Assembly (NCBI RefSeq): GCF_039652435.2
Contig: NZ_CP190246.1
Location: forward strand, 3,968,001-4,032,000
Length of the DNA stretch: 64,000 nt
Direction: 5' to 3'
Source of the DNA: Niabella insulamsoli
GTDB lineage: Bacteria; Bacteroidota; Bacteroidia; Chitinophagales; Chitinophagaceae
Shown: one piece after another, positions 34,607 through 41,560 of the stretch
Layout: every line of letters starts with the position of its first letter
How positions within the stretch are numbered: position 1 is the first letter of the stretch
Made by a program: the position numbers and the translations under genes
Notes under the pieces: generated by a model
Databases searched by the model: none
Told to the model about the DNA's origin: nothing
The model's input: only the letters and a program-made list of their open reading frames with translations

Positions 34607-35875
34607 TTGAGCTTCGATAAATTTCACGGATTTTTGCAGCAGCTGTATCCCGCGAACATTGCGCAGCTTTCTGCTGGCAGCGATAAGCTGAGGCGATTAA
34701 TGAGGCGTGCTAAACGCGCTTACAATACGGCAGCAAAACATATTCATGACACTCAGCAGTTCGCATACAACGATAAGCCGGTTAAAGAGCTGCACAAAGC
34801 CCTTAATGCCGCTTTGCAGGATGCCGTAAACACTGGCATTACGCACGAAGTACCCGCCACCATGCTAAGCAAGATAAAGCAGGATGTGTTTGTGTTTTCC
34901 GGCATGAAAACATACGCTGAACTAAAAGAGCTATCATCATTGCTAATTGATGCGGATGGCAGGATTAAAGCGTGGCCTAAATATTTACAGGACGCAACAC
35001 AGCTAAATAAAGTCAACAACGAACACTACCTGGAAGCGGAGTATTTACAGGCCGTTGGCACCAGCCAGGCGTTGGACAAGTATCTCGAGTTTGAAAAAGA
35101 CGGAGACGCTTATGATTTGCAAATACGAACGGCACAAGATGACAAAGTAAGAGATAGCCACGCAGTACTTCACAACATAACACTTCCATTTTCGCACCCG
35201 TTTTGGGATACACATTGGATTCCGTTTGACTGGCGCTGCCGCTGCAATATTGTTCAGGTGCGTAAAGGTAAATACCCGGTTACGGATACCGAAGCCGCCA
35301 ATGCTGCTGGTAAAGCTGCGGTGCCTGAAATGTTCCGCTACAACCCGGCAAAAGCGCAGGTAATATTTCCACCAAAGCACCCATACTATGCGCAGCAGTG
35401 CGGCAAGAAACTGAATGTAACCGGAAGCATAGAACTGGCAAAGATTGTGTTGAGTAACGAGAGAGATAAATGCGAATGGCAAAAAAGGCTGAAGGAGGAA
35501 CAGTACGCAAACTACAGCGCTAAAGACACAAAGAAGTGGGCTAAAAGCAATTTACGCAACTTAATTTTTACACATAAAGAGGTCGGCGAAATAAAGCTGA
35601 CCGGCGGAAGCATAGATGAATTCACCAACCAACCGTTTTACGCACCCGGTTTAAAACGGTATGTTTTAGAAAATCTTCAAACAGTATTAGATAGCGCTAA
35701 ATATATGGGCGCTCGGGAAAAACAAATAAACGATACGGTGAGGTCTCATATACTTGAAGTAAAGTTTAGTGAAGTTAAAAGCTGGCTGATTGTAAGGGAA
35801 AATGTAAGAAAAGAGAAAATACTATACTCAATTTCGGACGGAGAAAAGGTGCTTGATGGATTAACAAAAAAATAG
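34607..35875 (+). CDS. MuF-type minor head protein with C-terminal nuclease-toxin-like domain
   Basis: This is a 422-residue protein. The N-terminal half is a SPP1 gp7/MuF domain with the hallmark HWIPFDWRCRCNIVQV (DWRCRC) and DDKVRDSHAVLHNITLP (R-x-x-H). After residue about 295 it continues into an extra region, with IKLTGGSIDEFTNQPFY, LENLQTVLDSAKYMG, then SWLIVRENVRKEKILYSI. This outline is like the phage Barnase/EndoU/ColicinE5-RelE nuclease domains often fused to MuF. No ATG fits; TTG at 34607 is used, and the frame is open back to 34574. The protein would be packaged and could be injected. Confidence 0.75.
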   Translation: MSFDKFHGFLQQLYPANIAQLSAGSDKLRRLMRRAKRAYNTAAKHIHDTQQFAYNDKPVKELHKALNAALQDAVNTGITHEVPATMLSKIKQDVFVFSGMKTYAELKELSSLLIDADGRIKAWPKYLQDATQLNKVNNEHYLEAEYLQAVGTSQALDKYLEFEKDGDAYDLQIRTAQDDKVRDSHAVLHNITLPFSHPFWDTHWIPFDWRCRCNIVQVRKGKYPVTDTEAANAAGKAAVPEMFRYNPAKAQVIFPPKHPYYAQQCGKKLNVTGSIELAKIVLSNERDKCEWQKRLKEEQYANYSAKDTKKWAKSNLRNLIFTHKEVGEIKLTGGSIDEFTNQPFYAPGLKRYVLENLQTVLDSAKYMGAREKQINDTVRSHILEVKFSEVKSWLIVRENVRKEKILYSISDGEKVLDGLTKK

Positions 35876-35925
35876 CCGGTTGTTCAAACACCCGAAATAC
35901 ATATCGGGGAAGCGTCACCGGCTAT
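35872..35925 (+). other. Two-level stem-loop overlapping the MuF stop codon
   Basis: ATAGCCGGT (35872-35880) pairs perfectly with ACCGGCTAT (35917-35925), and inside CCCGA (35891-35895) pairs with TCGGG (35904-35908). The MuF TAG lies within the first arm. No T-run follows, so it is not a standard terminator. It occupies most of the 74-bp gap before the gpG-like gene. Confidence 0.6.
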
Positions 35926-35949
35926 ACAAATATACAACTATTTTAAAAC

Positions 35950-36489
35950 ATGGCCTCATTTGAGACGTTTTTTAGAGCGCTTGTAAAAGATATATCGGTA
36001 GAACTTACCGACGAATTTGATCGCAATTTTGAGCGAAAGGGCTTTTTTAATGAAAGTTGGAAAGCGACAAAATGGGCGAATAGTAAAGGCAGCCTCATGA
36101 TGCGCAGCGGTGGCCTGCGCAGAAGCGTAAAGAACCAGGTAAGCGATGATTCAATTAGCTGGACAAGTAGCAGACCTGATGCAATACTGCACAACAACGG
36201 CGGTGAAATAACTGTAACCGCCAAAATGAAGCGCTTTTTTTGGGCCATGTATTATAAAGCAAGCGGCGCAGCCGGCAAAGGCAAAAGTAAAAGAGCCATA
36301 ACCCTTACCCAAGAAGCAGCCAGGTGGAAAAGCCTCGCCCTAATGAAGGTTGGCAGCAAAATGAAAATTCCTAAACGACAGTTTATTGGCTCGCACCCGC
36401 AGGTTGATAAAACGATAAAGGAAATAACCGACGAACATGTAAACAAATTGGAGGCGTCACTTTACAACGCACTTAAAAATCGCAAATAA
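35950..36489 (+). CDS. Virion morphogenesis protein, Mu gpG-like
   Basis: This 179-residue basic protein has WKATKWANSKGSLMMRSGGLRRSV (the MxxSGxLRxS block) and RPDAILHNNGGEITVT with the typical H-N-x-G-G-x-I/V. These are the landmarks of the phage virion morphogenesis (gpG) family that completes the head-tail joint. The stop overlaps the next start by one base. Confidence 0.85.
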   Translation: MASFETFFRALVKDISVELTDEFDRNFERKGFFNESWKATKWANSKGSLMMRSGGLRRSVKNQVSDDSISWTSSRPDAILHNNGGEITVTAKMKRFFWAMYYKASGAAGKGKSKRAITLTQEAARWKSLALMKVGSKMKIPKRQFIGSHPQVDKTIKEITDEHVNKLEASLYNALKNRK

Positions 36490-36992
36490 TGGACATTCTT
36501 ATTAAAGACATTCAAAACCGCCTGTCAGCCGAAATTCCGGCTTTAAAATACGTGGATGAAGATTGGGGGCAGTTGGACGATTACAGCCCAAATCCCCCGG
36601 TAAAATGGCCTTGTGCGCTCATCGATATCAACCACGTGTTATACAGCAATGCCGGGCGCCACTCTCAGTTGGGCGAGGCTACCATCACAATCAGCGTGGC
36701 AGATATTAAACTCACGAACAGCAGCAGTAAAGCGCCTGCGGGACAAAAGCAAAAGCAAACGGACTACTTGCAACTGATAAAAAGTATTCATATTGCCCTG
36801 CATGGCTGGCATGGACACAATCACTACTCCTCCCTTATCCGGACAATCTTTAAGAGGGTAAAAAGAGACGACGGCGTTAGGCAGCATTTAATCACCTACA
36901 CCTGCCAAATACAGGATACTGATTCCGTAAAGCCTACAATTAAAGTACCTGCGGCATTAGAATTAATAGTAGAGGCTCCAAAAGAAATTTAA
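36489..36992 (+). CDS. Neck/tail terminator-like protein (gp37 type)
   Basis: This is a 167-residue protein. The pattern IKDIQNRLSAEIPALKYVDEDWG, then WPCALIDI, then ATITISVADI resembles tail terminator/neck proteins of Mu-like phages of this phylum. It is last in the plus-strand head operon and ends in a four-base overlap with the convergent small early gene. Confidence 0.65.
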   Translation: MDILIKDIQNRLSAEIPALKYVDEDWGQLDDYSPNPPVKWPCALIDINHVLYSNAGRHSQLGEATITISVADIKLTNSSSKAPAGQKQKQTDYLQLIKSIHIALHGWHGHNHYSSLIRTIFKRVKRDDGVRQHLITYTCQIQDTDSVKPTIKVPAALELIVEAPKEI

Positions 36993-37240
36993 CGGTAACA
37001 AACAGCCGGGGCTGATGGGCCGGGGGCAAAAAGAGCCAGTTGGTTTTCATTTGCGGGGCGGGCAGCCGTCAGCGGTGTGCTTTTAATATTCATCCAGGCA
37101 CGGTACGAAAGAAAGATATTGTGTTTAGGAAAAATGTGGCGTACGATATGCGTATCCGGCACATCGTGGTGTTTATGCTCATTATACACACCAACGATGT
37201 AGCGCAGCTTTTTGATATAATTCTGTCGGGTGTATGCCAT
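36989..37240 (-). CDS. Small basic phage protein, possible DNA-binding regulator
   Basis: This is an 83-residue protein. The first 55 residues (RQNYIKKLRYIVGVYNEHKHH, then IVRHIFPKHNIFLSYRAWMNI) have the spacing of small helix-turn-helix proteins found near early/late junctions of Bacteroidota phages. It lies beyond the early-operon terminator and has its own TAnnTTTG box 9-16 bp upstream of the ATG, so it is separately controlled. A late-gene regulator is one possibility (inference). Confidence 0.55.
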   Translation of the reverse strand: MAYTRQNYIKKLRYIVGVYNEHKHHDVPDTHIVRHIFPKHNIFLSYRAWMNIKSTPLTAARPANENQLALFAPGPSAPAVCYR

Positions 37241-37248
37241 TTGTCACA

Positions 37249-37256
37249 CAAAGATA
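37249..37256 (-). promoter_or_regulatory. -7 box for the 83-residue gene
   Basis: TATCTTTG on the minus strand is an exact TAnnTTTG and the same octamer as in the phage early promoter. Its position 8 bases before the ATG implies a leaderless or very short-leader mRNA. The -33 box is not clear. Confidence 0.45.
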
Positions 37257-37267
37257 AGACATATTGT

Positions 37268-37305
37268 CATAAAAAAAGACCGGCGTGAACCGGTCTTTTT
37301 AATTA
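37268..37305. terminator. Bidirectional terminator ending the early operon
   Basis: AAAAAGACCGG and CCGGTCTTTTT (inside 37271-37300) form an 11-bp stem around CGTGAA, with A/T runs on both sides. It ends transcription of the long early operon after the 170-residue gene and could stop late read-through from the other strand. Confidence 0.88.
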
Positions 37306-37320
37306 GCTTATTGCAACGAT

Positions 37321-37833
37321 TTAGTTCATTTCAGAAACAGAAACATCATCAATTTTCAAAGTATCTGGTTTAACGACCGTTCTTACAGAGTATGCGAATC
37401 GCGACTTAACTCCGAAGGCGTTTTTTGCCGTTCCGCTACCGCGCAGGAATACATAGCCCATGTCTGCTTCAACGACATCCCCATACATAAACAATGGGTA
37501 ATTTTCCAAATTTACTTCTTCAGGATAACTAAACTGCTGTTTTATCATGCGCGCAATTTTTGCTTCGGCATCATGCAAATCCAAATTAGATGCGCCACCT
37601 TTAATTGCCTCTTTTATCCAATGTTGCTTTTGCTCATAAGTATATGCATTGAATGTTTCTTGTGTTGTCTGCGTGTTTTCTGAAACACTTTGTGGAGATA
37701 CGGCAGTGCTTTTCTTCTCAAATTTTTGACCAATAAACCCTATTAAAATCAATGCTGCTATTCCAATCAGCCAAATTTTTCTGTTTACTTTTTTTCTTTT
37801 TTCCATTTGTTCTGGCGTAAGTTCTTTTTTCAT
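37321..37833 (-). CDS. Membrane-anchored phage protein, unknown
   Basis: This 170-residue protein has a basic cytoplasmic N-terminus (about 20 residues) and one membrane helix (IWLIGIAALILIGFIG). A presumably periplasmic domain follows with YEQKQHWIKEAIKGGASNLD and a beta-rich end. It is the last gene of the early operon before the terminator. It could act on the lysogen envelope, for example in superinfection exclusion, but nothing proves this. Confidence 0.6.
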   Translation of the reverse strand: MKKELTPEQMEKRKKVNRKIWLIGIAALILIGFIGQKFEKKSTAVSPQSVSENTQTTQETFNAYTYEQKQHWIKEAIKGGASNLDLHDAEAKIARMIKQQFSYPEEVNLENYPLFMYGDVVEADMGYVFLRGSGTAKNAFGVKSRFAYSVRTVVKPDTLKIDDVSVSEMN

Positions 37834-37851
37834 GTTTTTTAGTTTTAGTAT

Positions 37852-38265
37852 TTATTTTAAAGTTGATTTATAAAAAGCCTCAAACTGGCTAACCAGTTTT
37901 GGCAGTTCCTCAAAATTGTAACGATTCAATTTTTTATGAAGATAGCTGTATTTCAGCATCCAGGCGTCTACAGCTTGTCCATCTGCCACGATACGACCCT
38001 CTTTATTTTTCTTTACCCAGCCCAGCTCATGCGCATAGTAAAAGATTTTACCAACCATCTTTTCGCGCCTGGCGTCGGGTTTTACCTGTCGGCTCAGGTG
38101 ATCGATCATGGCGCGGGCCTCGATTACAGTGAGCTCGCGGCTGGTGTCGGTACGATCGTAGCTAAATTGCCTTACCAGGTCAGCCTTTTGTTCTTTATCG
38201 ATACCCAGGCGACTGCAAATTGCACCGATGGCAGATTTCTGTTGGGTAGTTGCTGGATTATTCAT
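37852..38265 (-). CDS. Conserved early phage protein, GemA/gp16-like by plan
   Basis: This is a 137-residue helical protein. TTQQKSAIGAICSRLGIDKE, then ELTVIEARAMIDHL, and IFYYAHELGWVKKN follow the outline of the Mu GemA (gp16) family: an opening Q-x-x-x-I helix, a D-K pair, then L-x-x-x-E-A. GemA modulates host gene expression. The match is by pattern only. It overlaps the upstream gene by eight bases. Confidence 0.55.
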   Translation of the reverse strand: MNNPATTQQKSAIGAICSRLGIDKEQKADLVRQFSYDRTDTSRELTVIEARAMIDHLSRQVKPDARREKMVGKIFYYAHELGWVKKNKEGRIVADGQAVDAWMLKYSYLHKKLNRYNFEELPKLVSQFEAFYKSTLK

Positions 38266-38593
38266 TTGATTTTGATTTTTCTGGTTGCACTACACGCAAG
38301 CTAAACCTAACTTCCTCACGTTCTAAACGTTCATCTATGTATCGCGTCTCCTCTATAAAGTCGTGAGCAAGGCTTAATATAGATTCTTTAGCATGTCTGA
38401 TTTGACTTTTAATACGATGCGACTCAAAAACCTCAGGCCCTTCCGCCGGAAATAATTGAACACTCGATCGAATTTCCTTGACTGGCAACGATGTCTCAAA
38501 AAATGGAACAGGCGCTGGCGGGAAGGTTGGATATGCTTGCCTTTTGGGTATATATCCAAGCCTTAACATCAGTTTGTTAATGATTTTTTTCAT
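38258..38593 (-). CDS. Small phage protein, unknown
   Basis: This is a 111-residue protein started at MKKIINKLMLRLGYIPKRQ. It has a Pro-rich stretch (PTFPPAPVPF) and then a charged helix (KESILSLAHDFIEETRYIDERLEREEV), probably coiled coil. It overlaps both neighbours in the early operon. ATGs two and thirteen codons upstream are possible but lie in the preceding gene. Confidence 0.5.
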   Translation of the reverse strand: MKKIINKLMLRLGYIPKRQAYPTFPPAPVPFFETSLPVKEIRSSVQLFPAEGPEVFESHRIKSQIRHAKESILSLAHDFIEETRYIDERLEREEVRFSLRVVQPEKSKSNE

Positions 38594-38756
38594 GTGCATA
38601 AAATTTAAAAGCCCTTTCGTTAAGTATTTCAACGAACCGGCTAAAAGAAATACGCTCTACAGCGACGTCCATTGTCCATTCGCGCACCTGCGCCACTGTA
38701 AATGGTTTGGGCGGCTCTGATTGAATCGGTTTTGTGGGTGTGGTTTTACTATCCAT
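38577..38756 (-). CDS. 59-residue early phage protein, unknown
   Basis: ATG at 38756 opens a frame of 59 residues: a Pro/Thr-rich start (DSKTTPTKPIQSEPPKP), then an ordered part FTVAQVREWTMDVAVERISF and FVEILNERAFKF. Spacing of 17 bp from the gene upstream and a 17-base overlap downstream fit the operon. Resembles a small helical DNA- or protein-binding module; family not known. Confidence 0.5.
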   Translation of the reverse strand: MDSKTTPTKPIQSEPPKPFTVAQVREWTMDVAVERISFSRFVEILNERAFKFYAHEKNH

Positions 38757-38773
38757 AAAGTTTTATTTTAAGA

Positions 38774-39205
38774 TTATAAGTTCTTCCAATCATTCAAGTA
38801 TTCTTTGTCCTTTAGCCACTGCATCGCTATTTTCGGTTTGTATCGAGGATTGCGATCGCAATATTCACGGTAATCTAAAGCAGCGAAATACACTCTAATG
38901 CGTAAACCTTCTACCTGCTTCGGCCACCAATCCTTTACTAAATGACTATTACGCGCGTATGGGTAAACATGCAGAAACTCTTCAACCATTACCGCAACAT
39001 CCAATTTTCTTACTGCAAACAGTGAGCCTTTGGAGCGTTCAGTAAAGTCTGATTCATTTATGCCTACGATAGAGGTCAAGTAATTCAGCTGACGGGTATC
39101 CATAATACAATTCACCAAATCGAGGCGAGCCAAAAGCCCACGCTCGTTATACCATACCTCAGCTGATACATTTAATTTAGGGGATGATAAAAAGTAACGT
39201 TTCAT
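38774..39205 (-). CDS. Early phage protein, unknown
   Basis: This is a 143-residue protein started at MKRYFLSSPKLNVSAEVWYN (39205). A longer frame upstream is not used because a zinc-ribbon gene occupies that stretch in another frame. N-terminal beta strands (AEVWYNERGLLARLDLVN) are followed by a helical, aromatic and basic C-terminus (WWPKQVEGLRIRVYFAALDY). It is located within the gene chain that follows the reverse transcriptase. No known family. Confidence 0.6.
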   Translation of the reverse strand: MKRYFLSSPKLNVSAEVWYNERGLLARLDLVNCIMDTRQLNYLTSIVGINESDFTERSKGSLFAVRKLDVAVMVEEFLHVYPYARNSHLVKDWWPKQVEGLRIRVYFAALDYREYCDRNPRYKPKIAMQWLKDKEYLNDWKNL

Positions 39206-39215
39206 GTAAATGTCT

Positions 39216-39335
39216 TTAATTATTGTGGCCGCATTTCGGGCAGGTATTTCGGTGCCAGCGCATGTCAAACCAATGTTCACATTTTGCACATAGACACCAT
39301 ACCTCATGGTTAAATATGATATTTAAAATGCGCAT
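39216..39335 (-). CDS. 39-residue zinc-ribbon protein
   Basis: This small frame starts at 39335, its ATG sharing a base with the TGA of the gene upstream (TGATG), a sign of translational coupling. It contains CLCAKCEHWFDMRW and TCPKCGHNN, two C-x-x-C pairs 17 residues apart, a rubredoxin-type zinc ribbon. The next gene begins 10 bp after its stop. Nucleic-acid or protein binding is likely; a role with the retroelement is speculation. Confidence 0.65.
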   Translation of the reverse strand: MRILNIIFNHEVWCLCAKCEHWFDMRWHRNTCPKCGHNN

Positions 39336-39919
39336 CAGTATCTGAATTTTGTCCAGTGTATTAATGTGAGGGACTTTTGTTTTGTTGGCTCCAGTATAGG
39401 GTCAAAATATTGGCAGAATGCCTCGAGGCTATCAAAACCGTCATTTAGTGCCAGCTCTTCTGCTTCATTATAATCCAATACTCTATCATCAATTTTAAAA
39501 AATACGCCCCATTCATTAACATTGTCGTTTTCATCTAATCCCATTGGCTCCTTAAGCATATAAAGCTGCTGGGTGCTTACACAAGGAATATTTGGCGCAA
39601 AACGAAACATATTTTTTGTACGGCTATTGATAAAGTAGTCGATATTGACACCCGACTTCCAGCGTCCGTTTCCGTCTTCACGTATTGTATGTATTTTGGG
39701 ATATTTTAATCGGGATGAGTCATCCGGTATTAAATCCCAGGACTGGCCAAATTTTGATCGATGATCTTTTATAAATTTCAATTGCAATACCTCTAAGTCA
39801 TCCGTCGGAAGTATTTCATGAAAAAAAAATCCTTCCCAAATCTTTTGAATAAAGTAGGTTGGCTGGCTGGCCATATCGCCCATGTGCGCGGGCCAGTTCG
39901 TTTTAAAAGGTAGTATCAT
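39335..39919 (-). CDS. ASCH-like phage protein
   Basis: This is a 194-residue protein. PKIHTIREDGNGRWKSG, followed after a short gap by SRTKNMFRF and CVSTQQLYM, follows the ASCH-like pattern K-x-H-T-I-R ... R-W-x-x-G ... R-T-K-x (RNA/nucleobase-binding PUA-like barrel). The C-terminal half contains WGVFFKIDDRVLDYNEAEELA and F-D-S-L-E-A-F. Its start overlaps the small gene upstream by four bases (ATGA). RNA binding is inferred. Confidence 0.6.
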   Translation of the reverse strand: MILPFKTNWPAHMGDMASQPTYFIQKIWEGFFFHEILPTDDLEVLQLKFIKDHRSKFGQSWDLIPDDSSRLKYPKIHTIREDGNGRWKSGVNIDYFINSRTKNMFRFAPNIPCVSTQQLYMLKEPMGLDENDNVNEWGVFFKIDDRVLDYNEAEELALNDGFDSLEAFCQYFDPILEPTKQKSLTLIHWTKFRY

Positions 39920-40098
39920 GATTTGTATTTAATAATGAGTGAATCGATATAAGCTTTGGCTCCTTCGAGGCTGACAAATGGTAGGGCTATACTGCCTACA
40001 ATTTTCCAGAAGCCTTTTACAAACTCAATGCAGTAGCCTTTATACATCTGCATCGTATAACTTTTAAGTTGATCTGTATTTTTTCGCATTGCTTTCAT
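39916..40098 (-). CDS. 60-residue protein downstream of the reverse transcriptase
   Basis: This short protein has a basic start (KAMRKNTDQLKSYTMQMYKG), a hydrophobic middle (CIEFVKGFWKIVGSIALPFVS) and a helical end (EGAKAYIDSLIIKYKS). It fits between its neighbours with one intergenic base on one side and a four-base overlap on the other, which favours a real gene. Function unknown. Confidence 0.5.
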   Translation of the reverse strand: MKAMRKNTDQLKSYTMQMYKGYCIEFVKGFWKIVGSIALPFVSLEGAKAYIDSLIIKYKS

Positions 40099-40099
40099 T

Positions 40100-40399
40100 T
40101 TAGGTAAACTGGTGACATTTGTTTTTCTTAATAATCGTGGTAGTAAACGGGAATTTGTCCTTTGGCACCATCTCTATGGTTTGCTGGAGGTGAGTGGAGC
40201 CGCTGAATACGACCCGCAATTCCTGATCAACTGTAATTTGCATAGTGAGGCATTTACCGTTACCACGCTCATATTTACTATCTCCAATTTTATAGGCATG
40301 TACCGTTATTTTTTTGTTTAATAGATCGTCAATGTCAATTTTATTGCCCTGAAAACTGTTATACGTGGGCTGGATGTTCAAGTCAGAAAAACTGTGCAT
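40100..40399 (-). CDS. DGR-linked small protein, possibly OB-fold
   Basis: This is a 99-residue protein whose start lies inside the last 17 bases of the reverse transcriptase gene. The sequence FQGNKIDIDDLLNKKITVHAYK, RGNGKCLTMQITVDQELRVVFSG and FPFTTTIIKK is a five-strand pattern like a single-strand-binding OB fold. Similar small proteins accompany retroelement reverse transcriptases in this phylum (recollection of the pattern, not a search). It is the best candidate for an accessory factor, since no standard Avd is seen. Confidence 0.6.
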   Translation of the reverse strand: MHSFSDLNIQPTYNSFQGNKIDIDDLLNKKITVHAYKIGDSKYERGNGKCLTMQITVDQELRVVFSGSTHLQQTIEMVPKDKFPFTTTIIKKNKCHQFT

Positions 40400-41351
40400 C
40401 GTCTTTAAATAGTTTTTTGATTAAGTGTTTGGTGTTGGCGTGTTTGGCCCATCCTAAGTGACCATTGAGGCTATGAGGGCCTTTATTGGCTTTTACAGCT
40501 CGTGCAAGGCTTTGCTTGTTCCTTTTGCGAAGCAGCGTATAATTTCGATAGTACACATAACCCAGCATATCAAGTCCTATATCGTTTGTAATTGGAAAAA
40601 CCTGCCAGTTGCCTTTCAGTTCGAGCTTAAGTGAACTTTCAAGATATTTAGCAATATCCTTTCTCAACTGGTGCAAGGCTGCTTTATCACTATGCAGAAT
40701 TGCTACATCATCCATATACCGGAAATAATACTTCACTTTTTTTTCCTGCTTAATCCAGTAATCAAACCCTGTCATATAAAAGTTACTCAGCCATTGCGAT
40801 AAATAGTTGCCGATCGGCAGGCCGGGTGCGCTGTCGATAATTACATCCATCAGCCACAGAAAGTCCACGTCTTTAAACTTGCGACGCAGCAGTAGCTTCA
40901 ATGTTTCGTTGTCAACTGACGGATAGAACTTCTTTATATCCAGTTTCAGGCAATATTTTGTACCCTGTTCATCAAGCAGCGCGCGTCTAATCGCTTCACC
41001 AGCCTTATGAACGCCGCGTCCTGGTACACAGGCGTATGTATCCGCCGTTAGCATTGCCATCAAATAAGGGGCGATTACATTCATTACAGCGTGGTGTACA
41101 ATTCTGTGCAGGTAAGGAAGCCGATATATTTCCCGCTCTTTGGGCTCATATATGGTAATGATGCTGTAGGGTGGCACTGTATATTTTTTGTTTACAAGCA
41201 TTTCATGGAGGGCTTGTAAGTTGGCGTCCCTGTTCTTATTGAAAGAAATTACACCGTACTGTTTTTGCTTTCCCATCTGCGCCAGCGCATCTGCCAGTTC
41301 CAGATTTTCCATGCTGCAAATGCTGCCATATATATTGCCTATGCGTTTCAT
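40383..41351 (-). CDS. DGR reverse transcriptase
   Basis: This is a 322-residue protein with retroelement RT motifs in order. The fingers have NKKYTVPPYSIITIYEPKER, YRLPYLHRIVHHAVM. Motif A is CLKLDIKKFYPSVD (Asp138). The GLPIGNYLSQ block (about 177-186) is the DGR-type replacement of the usual QG box, and the catalytic YMDD is at 212-215. The thumb ends HLGWAKHANTKHLIKKLF. It copies the template RNA encoded just upstream with errors at adenines, and the cDNA replaces the variable repeats. Length and motif set match DGR enzymes rather than group II introns or retrons. It is 104 bp downstream of the template repeat and overlaps the small gene at 40100. Confidence 0.95.
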   Translation of the reverse strand: MKRIGNIYGSICSMENLELADALAQMGKQKQYGVISFNKNRDANLQALHEMLVNKKYTVPPYSIITIYEPKEREIYRLPYLHRIVHHAVMNVIAPYLMAMLTADTYACVPGRGVHKAGEAIRRALLDEQGTKYCLKLDIKKFYPSVDNETLKLLLRRKFKDVDFLWLMDVIIDSAPGLPIGNYLSQWLSNFYMTGFDYWIKQEKKVKYYFRYMDDVAILHSDKAALHQLRKDIAKYLESSLKLELKGNWQVFPITNDIGLDMLGYVYYRNYTLLRKRNKQSLARAVKANKGPHSLNGHLGWAKHANTKHLIKKLFKDDAQFF

Positions 41352-41455
41352 TTAAAGCCTTAGTTTTAACAGGTCGCGTTCCCTTTCGGTACCAACGCCC
41401 TTTTAAAAAATGTGTTTTTTTGCCGAGAGGCAGGGTTTGTGATGCATGTGTAAAA

Positions 41456-41530
41456 AAGGTGGGCCCTGACGTTCGAGTAGTCGTGGTCGTTGTCGTAGTC
41501 GTTGAACGAAAAGCCGCCACTGGAAGACTC
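41456..41530 (-). repeat. DGR template repeat (TR)
   Basis: This 75-nt non-coding segment lies between the first target gene and the reverse transcriptase. It contains 17 adenines, mostly in the codon series AAC GAC TAC GAC AAC, then GAC CAC GAC TAC. It matches VR1 (41645-41719) at all 58 non-adenine positions and differs at 14 of the 17 adenines. The last bases CCTT mark where homology stops. The following 104 nt up to the RT start would form the spacer of the template RNA. Confidence 0.95.
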
Positions 41531-41560
41531 AAAGGGAAAGCATCACACAACCTTTTTATT

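Noticed and set aside
38774..39307. A longer N-terminus (34 extra residues) for the gene at 38774
   Set aside because: The extra stretch is the zinc-ribbon gene in another frame, which is coupled to its upstream neighbour by TGATG.
41236..41550. A 104-residue reading frame on the minus strand covering the template repeat
   Set aside because: It overlaps the RT start and the TR, has poly-Thr from the template codons in a wrong frame, and no family features. The region is better explained as template RNA and spacer.
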